From an uncultured Campylobacter sp. (GTDB taxonomy: Bacteria; Campylobacterota; Campylobacteria; Campylobacterales; Campylobacteraceae), in assembly GCF_938002845.1 (NCBI RefSeq), contig NZ_CALKZP010000051.1, forward strand, positions 62,001 through 126,000: a stretch of DNA of 64,000 bases, written 5' to 3'. Below the pieces are notes generated by a model. The model was not told where the DNA came from and did not search any database. It saw only the letters and a list, made by a program, of their open reading frames with translations. Of the stretch, positions 58,075 to 64,000 are shown piece by piece. Position numbers and translations under genes: made by a program. Position 1 is the stretch's first letter. Each line of letters opens with the position of its first letter.

Positions 58075-59151
58075 ATGCAAAATATCGATGATCTGCGCGT
58101 TTGTATCGACAGGCTGGATGATGAAATTTTGCGCCTTATCGACGAGCGCATGGGGTTTGTCAAAAAGATCGGCGAGCTGAAGCAGACCGCGGGCAGCGCG
58201 ATCTACCGCCCGGAGCGCGAACGTTCGATCATCAGCAGGCTGGACGGCGGAAAGGCGCGAAATTTAAGCAAAGAGGCGATCGAGGCGATATTTTTTGAAA
58301 TTTTCTCGGTTTCGCGAAATTTAGAAAAGCCGCAGATCGTCGCGTTTTTAGGGCCTTTCGGCACTTATTCGCACCAAGCCGCCAAGAGCCGCTTCGGCGC
58401 GGTAAGCTCCTATCTGCCGCTCTCAAATATCGAGGCGGTCTTTAAGGAGCTTGATAGCGGCGAGGCCAAATACGGCGTCGTGCCGATCGAAAATAACACC
58501 GAAGGCGCGGTGGGAGCGACGCTTGATTGTTTGCGAAAATACGAGGGCGTCAAGATCGTCGCCGAAATTTATATGGATATCCACCACTGCTTTGCGAGCC
58601 ACTGCGACGACGTAAGCACGGTGGATCAGATATTCTCGCATCCGCAGGGATACAATCAGTGCCTTAAATTTTTAGACGATCACGGCCTTAGCGGCGTTAA
58701 ATTTACCGCGACCAAATCTACCGCGCTTGCTGCGCAGATGGCGGCTGCCACGCCGCACTCCGCCGCAATCTGCTCCAAGATCGCCGCCGATCTTTACGGC
58801 GTGCCGATGATGTTTCAAAAGATCGAGGACAACTCCGCCAATCGTACGCGCTTTTTCGTGCTGAGCGACTTTAAAAACCAGAAGAGCGACCGCAACAAAA
58901 CGAGCATCCTAGCCAAAACCGACGACCGCCCGGGCGGGCTTGTGGACTTTTTGCAGATGTTTCGCAACGAGGGAATAAATTTAACCAAATTGGAAAGCCG
59001 CCCTGTTAAGCTTAGGGATTTTAAATGCGTCTTTTATGTCGATTTTGAGGGGCACATCGACGACGAGCGCGTGGCGCGCGTGCTGCAAAACGCGCAGAAA
59101 AACGGCCACGAAATCACCTGGTTGGGAAGCTATATAAACGGAGGGGAGTGA
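58075..59151 (+). CDS. pheA: Chorismate mutase-prephenate dehydratase
   Basis: This bifunctional phenylalanine enzyme of about 358 aa has an AroQ chorismate mutase domain (LDDEILRLIDERMGFVKKIGELK in part), prephenate dehydratase (FLGPFGTYSHQAA, PIENNTEGAVG, NRTRFFVLSD) and a C-terminal ACT domain (DRPGGLVDFLQMF, LTKLESRP). I chose the ATG at 58075 because AAGGAGGG precedes it. Confidence 0.95.
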   Translation: MQNIDDLRVCIDRLDDEILRLIDERMGFVKKIGELKQTAGSAIYRPERERSIISRLDGGKARNLSKEAIEAIFFEIFSVSRNLEKPQIVAFLGPFGTYSHQAAKSRFGAVSSYLPLSNIEAVFKELDSGEAKYGVVPIENNTEGAVGATLDCLRKYEGVKIVAEIYMDIHHCFASHCDDVSTVDQIFSHPQGYNQCLKFLDDHGLSGVKFTATKSTALAAQMAAATPHSAAICSKIAADLYGVPMMFQKIEDNSANRTRFFVLSDFKNQKSDRNKTSILAKTDDRPGGLVDFLQMFRNEGINLTKLESRPVKLRDFKCVFYVDFEGHIDDERVARVLQNAQKNGHEITWLGSYINGGE

Positions 59152-60260
59152 TGAAATTTAACGAATTTGTAGAAAATCTAAGCAATTACGAAGCAGGCAA
59201 GCCGATCGAGCTTGTGGTGCGGGAGTTTGGTATCCGCGAGCAGGACGTGTTAAAGCTTGCCAGCAACGAAAATCCTTTCGGCACGAGCGAGGCGGTGCAG
59301 GAGGCGATCGCACAAAACGCGGCACGCGCACATCTTTACCCCGATGATTCGATGTATGAGCTAAAGGACGCGCTCGCCTCGAAATTCGGCGTAGAGCCGC
59401 AAAATATCATCATCGGCGCGGGCAGCGATCAGATCATCGAGTTTGCGCTGCACGCCAAGCTCAATTCGCGCCGCGCGATACTGCAAGCGGGCGTCACTTT
59501 CGCGATGTACGGCATCTACGCAAGCCACTGCGAGGCTAAGGTTTACAAAACGAGCGCGCAGGAGCACGATCTAGCCGAGCTTTTAAAAATTTATAACGCG
59601 CACAGGGATGAAATTTCGGTCATCTTTTTGTGCGTGCCGAATAACCCGCTTGGCGAGTGCTTGGATGCGGAGGCAGTGTATAGGTTCGCCAGCAGCGTGG
59701 ATGAGGACACGCTTTTGGTGATCGATGCTGCGTACAACGAATTTGCGGCGTTTAAAGATGAACGCAAGAGGCTTGATCCTAAGCTTTTAATTCAAAATTT
59801 TAAAAACGTGCTCTATCTAGGCACCTTCTCGAAGGTCTACGGCCTGGGCGGTATGCGCGTAGGCTACGGCATCGCGCCGCGGCAAATCATAAGCGCGCTT
59901 TATAAGCTGCGACCGCCTTTTAATATCACGACGCTTAGCCTTGCAGCAGCGATCGCGGCGCTAAAAGACGAGGCTTTCGTGCAAAAGAGCCTACAAAACA
60001 ACGCCACGCAGATGAGCCGCTTCGAGGATTTTGCGCGAGAGCGAAATTTGGAATTTAGCCCTAGCTACGCAAATTTCATCACGTTCAAACTTAGCCCGCC
60101 GATAGATAGCAGCGAGCTTTGCGAGCAGCTTCTGCGCCGCGGCATCATAATTCGAAATTTAAAAAGCTACGGGCTAAACGCCGTGCGTATCACGATCGGC
60201 ATGCCTGAGCAAAACGATCGCGTCTTGGGCGCTTTGGGAGAGATTTTGAGTGGATATTAA
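59151..60260 (+). CDS. hisC: Histidinol-phosphate aminotransferase
   Basis: This PLP aminotransferase has LASNENPFG, GAGSDQIIEF, PNNPLG and the Schiff-base lysine in GTFSKVYGLGGMRVGYG. Its ATG overlaps the pheA stop (TGATG). It can also transaminate aromatic precursors, which fits the pheA neighbour. Confidence 0.94.
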   Translation: MKFNEFVENLSNYEAGKPIELVVREFGIREQDVLKLASNENPFGTSEAVQEAIAQNAARAHLYPDDSMYELKDALASKFGVEPQNIIIGAGSDQIIEFALHAKLNSRRAILQAGVTFAMYGIYASHCEAKVYKTSAQEHDLAELLKIYNAHRDEISVIFLCVPNNPLGECLDAEAVYRFASSVDEDTLLVIDAAYNEFAAFKDERKRLDPKLLIQNFKNVLYLGTFSKVYGLGGMRVGYGIAPRQIISALYKLRPPFNITTLSLAAAIAALKDEAFVQKSLQNNATQMSRFEDFARERNLEFSPSYANFITFKLSPPIDSSELCEQLLRRGIIIRNLKSYGLNAVRITIGMPEQNDRVLGALGEILSGY

Positions 60261-62079
60261 AAATAAAAGCCTGGAGGAGCTACGAGAGCTCTGCACGCAG
60301 ATCAGGGCGCGCATAATCGAAGTCGTGAGCAAAAACGGCGGCCATCTAAGCTCAAACATGGGCGCAGTCGAGCTCATCGTGGCGATGCACTACGTATTCG
60401 ACGCCGCGAGCGATCCGTTTATCTTCGACGTAAGCCATCAAAGCTACGCGCACAAGCTTTTGACGGATCGCTGGGAGGAGTTCGGCTCGCTTAGGCAGTT
60501 CGGCGGTATCAGCGGCTACACAAAGCCTAGCGAGAGTAAATTTGATTACTTCGTCGCAGGACACGCCTCGACGTCGATCTCTTTAGCCGTGGGCGCTGCA
60601 AAAGCGATCAGTCTAAAGCGCGAAGATCGCGTGCCGGTCGTACTCATCGGCGACGGATCAATGAGCGGCGGCATGACCTATGAGGCGATGAACGAGCTCG
60701 GCGATCTGCGCCTGCCCTGCATCATCATCCTAAACGACAACAAAATGAGCATCAGCAAGCCGATCGGCGCCTTTAGCAAATACTTAAGCCAAGCGATGGC
60801 GGGCGAGACCTATCAAAAATTTAAATCCCACGTAAGAGAGCTGCTCTCCCACGCTCCGCAAAGCGCTACTTACATGGCAAAGCGCTTTGAAAATTCCTTA
60901 AAGCTCATTATACCTGGGATGTATTTTGAGGAGCTTGGGCTTGATTACATCGGTCCCGTGGACGGGCATAATTTAGAGGATCTAATATCGGCGCTAAAGA
61001 CGGCAAAAAGCGCGCGCAAACCCGTCGTCGTGCACGCTCAAACGATCAAAGGCAAAGGCTACGACAAGGCCGAGGGCTATTTGGAGAGTTGGCACGGCGT
61101 AGGGCCTTTCGACATTCAAAGCGGAGAATTTAAGAAAAAATCCGCCGCCAAAAGCGCCACGCAAATTTATGCCGAGGCGCTTTTAAGCTTAGCCGCTAAG
61201 CATGAAAACGTCGTGGGCGTGACCGCCGCGATGCCAAGCGGCACCGGCATGGATAAGCTGATCGAGAAATTCCCGCACCGCTTCTGGGATGTCGCGATCG
61301 CCGAGCCTCACGCGCTAAGCTCGATGGCTGCGATGGCGCGCGAGGGCTTTAAGCCGTACGTTACGATATATTCGACCTTCATGCAGCGCGCGTTCGATCA
61401 GATCGTTCACGACGCGGCGATTATGAATTTAAATTTAGTCCTTGCGATGGATCGCGCGGGCATCGTGGGCGAGGACGGCGAGACGCACGAGGGGGTCTTT
61501 GACGTGAGCTTCTTAAATGCGATTCCGAACGTCAGCATGTGCGCGCCGCGGGACGAGGCGAGCTTTAAACGAATCATCGAGTACTCCTACGCGCATAAGG
61601 GGGTTTTGGCGATACGCTATCCGCGCGGAAGCTTTATTTTGGACTGCGAAATCGATACGCCTGCGGTAGAGCTTGCAAAATCGGTGTTTCTGAAGCGCAG
61701 CGATAGCGCGCGAGTAGCGTTCATCGGCTACGGAAACGGCTCTGGTAGAGCGTATAAAACGGCTGAGGCGCTGGAGGGGCAGATAGAGGTGGATGTCGTA
61801 GATCTAGTCTTTGCAAAGCCTTTGGACGCCGAGTTTTTGCGAAGCCTAGCTCGCAAAGATAAAAATTGGTACGTCTTTAGCGACAACGCCAAAAAGGGCG
61901 GCGTCGGTGAAATTTTAAGCGCATTTTTGCAAGAAAATGAAATTTCGGACGTAAAGATCGTGAGCTTCGAATTTGCTGATATCTTTTTACCGCACGGCAA
62001 GACTGCTGACGTGGAGCACAGCTTGGGCTTGGATATCCAAACTCTAACCGAGCGAATATTAAGTGATAAAAAGTATTAG
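60250..62079 (+). CDS. dxs: 1-deoxy-D-xylulose-5-phosphate synthase
   Basis: This 609-aa thiamine-diphosphate enzyme has GHLSSNMGAVEL, DVSHQSYAHKLLTDR, GDGSMSGGMTYEAMN, HAQTIKGKGYDKAE and DRAGIVGEDGETHEG. It is the first step of the MEP isoprenoid pathway. The GTG start overlaps hisC by 11 bp. Confidence 0.97.
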   Translation: MDIKNKSLEELRELCTQIRARIIEVVSKNGGHLSSNMGAVELIVAMHYVFDAASDPFIFDVSHQSYAHKLLTDRWEEFGSLRQFGGISGYTKPSESKFDYFVAGHASTSISLAVGAAKAISLKREDRVPVVLIGDGSMSGGMTYEAMNELGDLRLPCIIILNDNKMSISKPIGAFSKYLSQAMAGETYQKFKSHVRELLSHAPQSATYMAKRFENSLKLIIPGMYFEELGLDYIGPVDGHNLEDLISALKTAKSARKPVVVHAQTIKGKGYDKAEGYLESWHGVGPFDIQSGEFKKKSAAKSATQIYAEALLSLAAKHENVVGVTAAMPSGTGMDKLIEKFPHRFWDVAIAEPHALSSMAAMAREGFKPYVTIYSTFMQRAFDQIVHDAAIMNLNLVLAMDRAGIVGEDGETHEGVFDVSFLNAIPNVSMCAPRDEASFKRIIEYSYAHKGVLAIRYPRGSFILDCEIDTPAVELAKSVFLKRSDSARVAFIGYGNGSGRAYKTAEALEGQIEVDVVDLVFAKPLDAEFLRSLARKDKNWYVFSDNAKKGGVGEILSAFLQENEISDVKIVSFEFADIFLPHGKTADVEHSLGLDIQTLTERILSDKKY

Positions 62080-62144
62080 TTAATATCAACTTTGTTTAAA
62101 GTAAAATTTGATAATATCACTTTAAAATTTTTTGAAGGACAAAA

Positions 62145-62555
62145 ATGAGCCACGTAGAACTACTCAAAACTTGCGGTTTGAAAGCAACTCCTCAAAGATT
62201 GTGCATCCTAAAGGTGCTCGATCGCCACGAACATCCAAGCATAGATGACCTATACGAGGGGATCAAAGAGGACTATCCATCCATTTCGCTGGCGACGGTT
62301 TATAAAAATTTAAACACCCTGCTCGACGAAGGGGTCGTAGTCGAGGTCAATGCGCCGAATAAAAAGAGTCGCTACGACATCTATCAGATGCCGCACATCC
62401 ACGTCGTATGCGAAAAATGCGGCAACGTCACGGATCTTTTCATGGATGATGCCTTTAATAAGGACGTTTTGAAAAACATCGAGCGCAAAGCTGGCAATTT
62501 CATCCGCAAGCTAAATATCACGGCTACGGTCGAAGACTGCGAAAAGTGTAGATAG
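62145..62555 (+). CDS. perR: Peroxide-responsive Fur-family regulator
   Basis: This 136-aa protein opens LKTCGLKATPQRLCILKVLDRHEHPSIDDLY and has PSISLATVYKNLNTL, IYQMPHIHVVCEKCGNV and a C-terminal CEKC, close to Campylobacter PerR. The paired CxxC motifs bind structural zinc. It represses catalase and peroxidase genes. AAGGACAAAA precedes the ATG. Confidence 0.9.
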   Translation: MSHVELLKTCGLKATPQRLCILKVLDRHEHPSIDDLYEGIKEDYPSISLATVYKNLNTLLDEGVVVEVNAPNKKSRYDIYQMPHIHVVCEKCGNVTDLFMDDAFNKDVLKNIERKAGNFIRKLNITATVEDCEKCR

Positions 62556-62603
62556 TTTAAAGAATTTTCTGCTATCATTACCCACTTTATTTTTGGAGCG
62601 GGT

Positions 62604-64000
62604 ATGCAAACTAAGCGTAAATTTTTATTGAGCGACGATTTGATTCTGCGGACGCTAGAGCGCGCGGGGCTGAAATGTCGCAAAGTAAAGATCGCTTGGT
62701 TTTATACTTCGTTCTACCCCGAAATTTACTACATCCGCCAAAATGACGAGTGCTCTTTGCACCACAAAAAAGAGGATCTCGACAGACAAACTCTAAATTT
62801 TAAAATTTCAAAAGATGATTTCAAAGAGGCTTTAAAAAGCAGGATCGCTCGCATCGTGCAAAAAAACCGCTACGGCTTTGCTAACGACGAGGCGGAGTTT
62901 TGGTTAGAGCTTTACGGCGGCGAGCTAAGCACGCTCGTGATTTTACGAGCGAAATTTCAAAGCGAGGCGGCAAGCGCAAATTTTGATTTTGCAAAAACCT
63001 TCGGTAGCAGCGATTTTTGTGAGATCACCGACGATTATCGCTACAAAAGCCGCTATCTGGCGCGCTACGGCATCCCGCCGCGCTCGCTTGATTTCGCGCA
63101 CGCCCGCAGCGTTTTTGAAAAATTTGGCCGAGTTAAATTTTTCGCGCCGCCCTATGCGGACAGCGTTAAGCTCGCGCGTTTGGCGCTTGAGCTAGCGTGG
63201 ACGAGGGCGTGCGCCGCAAAGGGCGAGTATCAAAAAAACCTCGCCCCCGAAGCTCTTCACGAGCTGCGCGTACAGATCCGTAAATTTAGAGCCGTTTTGA
63301 AGCTATCCTCGCCGCTTTTCGAAGCCGAAAAAAAGGATGAAATTTTAAAACTACTCGCAGGATTTATGAGCCGCACCAATCAGCTGCGAGACCTTCACGT
63401 TTTTGCGGAGTTTTTAAAAGCCGATGACGCGCCTGCAGGCTTTTTGCAACAGCTAAATCTTATCACAAAGCGCTCTGAGGATAAAATTTTGGAATTTCTT
63501 TCTAGCGCGGAATTTGCAGATTTAAACGGCGCTATTAGCGGCTTTTTAAGCGGCGCGGACGGCATCTACGCGCGCAGCGAATATGAAAAAATTTCAAAAA
63601 AGTTCGCCTCTGCCCGCCTTTGCAAGCTGATTAAAAGCTTGCGCGCGGAGCTAAAAAATTTACAGCAAGGCTCGTCTCTGCAAGCATTTCACGACGCGCG
63701 CATAGGGCTAAAGAGGCTGCGATACGCGCTTGAAATTTTTGCAAGAAGCTTTGATGAAGGCTGCGTCAGGGGGCTATTTAAACGCACCAAGGCCGCCTGC
63801 GAGGATTTCGGCGCGCTGCAAGATATCAGCGTGTGGCAAAATTTCATCGCGATCTATCAAAAAGCAAGCGATAAAAGCGGCGTCGCGTTTGCGTATCTGC
63901 TGGCTCTGGACGCCCGGCTAAACGACCGCCGCGCCGAGCTGGAGGAAAAAATTTTAAATGAAAAAGAGGCTCTTTTGCGCGCGCTGAAAAGATCGCTGCG
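62604..64000 (+). CDS. CYTH-CHAD domain protein (3' truncated by window end)
   Basis: The frame opens MQTKRKFLLSDDLILRTLER and runs to the window end (465 codons). The N-terminal part has the CYTH tunnel-fold pattern, although the usual EIERKF appears as TKRKF. From about residue 215 the CHAD domain shows the conserved HELRVQIRKFRAVLKL and HDARIGLKRLRYALE segments. CHAD proteins bind inorganic polyphosphate. TTTGGAGCGGG precedes the ATG. Confidence 0.85.
   Translation, partial: MQTKRKFLLSDDLILRTLERAGLKCRKVKIAWFYTSFYPEIYYIRQNDECSLHHKKEDLDRQTLNFKISKDDFKEALKSRIARIVQKNRYGFANDEAEFWLELYGGELSTLVILRAKFQSEAASANFDFAKTFGSSDFCEITDDYRYKSRYLARYGIPPRSLDFAHARSVFEKFGRVKFFAPPYADSVKLARLALELAWTRACAAKGEYQKNLAPEALHELRVQIRKFRAVLKLSSPLFEAEKKDEILKLLAGFMSRTNQLRDLHVFAEFLKADDAPAGFLQQLNLITKRSEDKILEFLSSAEFADLNGAISGFLSGADGIYARSEYEKISKKFASARLCKLIKSLRAELKNLQQGSSLQAFHDARIGLKRLRYALEIFARSFDEGCVRGLFKRTKAACEDFGALQDISVWQNFIAIYQKASDKSGVAFAYLLALDARLNDRRAELEEKILNEKEALLRALKRSL

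Noticed and set aside
1..64000. CRISPR array or rRNA operon
   Set aside because: No regularly spaced identical repeats and no rRNA signature were seen in the window.

Overview
The window is a Campylobacterota chromosome segment, most likely an oral Campylobacter of relatively high GC (C. gracilis-like; the species is inference). The clues are the PerR, DUF1104, ModD, LpxH and LysA sequence types and the typical AAATTT-rich spacers. A complete Mu-type transposable prophage of 33,870 bp (5591-39460) sits in the middle. Its ends can be read to the base: both termini start TGTAAA in outside-in orientation, carry TCAAAG at position 20, and are flanked by the same 5-bp direct repeat AAATT (5586-5590 and 39461-39465).

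Left flank (1-5590): a polynucleotide kinase-RNA ligase fusion (541-2034) followed by a calcineurin-like phosphoesterase (2114-2713), which together look like an RNA-repair cassette. Then come a decayed C-terminus of an isoaspartyl peptidase/asparaginase and a two-component system (histidine kinase 3780-4886, OmpR-type regulator 4896-5558). The prophage landed 32 bp upstream of the regulator start codon. It moved the upstream TATAAT-containing sequence, and the DUF1104 gene that probably lay next to it, to the far side (39.4-40.4 kb).

Prophage, read from its immunity end on the right towards the left: a PD-(D/E)XK nuclease and a LexA-like repressor on the plus strand; a consensus early promoter with a GACAAAATTGTC operator in its spacer; a Ner-like protein; transposase A, with a second gene overprinted in its linker; ATPase B; and a leftward early operon (sigma-region-4-like protein, mini NrdD-like protein, DUF2303, Gam, GemA/Gp16, Com-like zinc ribbon, several tiny proteins). 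The structural genes are split. Packaging and head-assembly genes (DUF1804, terminase, portal, MuF, G) run rightwards from 22.2 kb. Protease/scaffold, major head, tail tube, lysis genes, the frameshifted tail chaperone, tape measure and distal tail genes run leftwards from 22.1 kb. A 1009-aa tape measure with no recognisable sheath gene indicates a siphovirus-like (B3/D3112-type) tail. The left terminal module holds a poly-G phase-variable adenine methyltransferase and, unusually for a DDE transposable phage, a tyrosine recombinase. This position parallels mom and gin in phage Mu. A tRNA-like RNA structure without an anticodon loop lies antisense between MuF and G.

Right flank (39466-64000): SodC, ModA/ModB/ModD and a nitroreductase, TcdA and SurE on the minus strand. 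A long plus-strand housekeeping run follows: lpxB, greA, argC, lpxH, serB, tal, pilT, rplY, pth, an LptF/G permease, lysA, pheA, hisC, dxs, perR and a truncated CYTH-CHAD gene. LpxB and LysA carry low-complexity in-frame insertions, and a repetitive LNF(K) reading frame lies between lysA and pheA. All assignments rest on motif recognition by eye; no database search was run.
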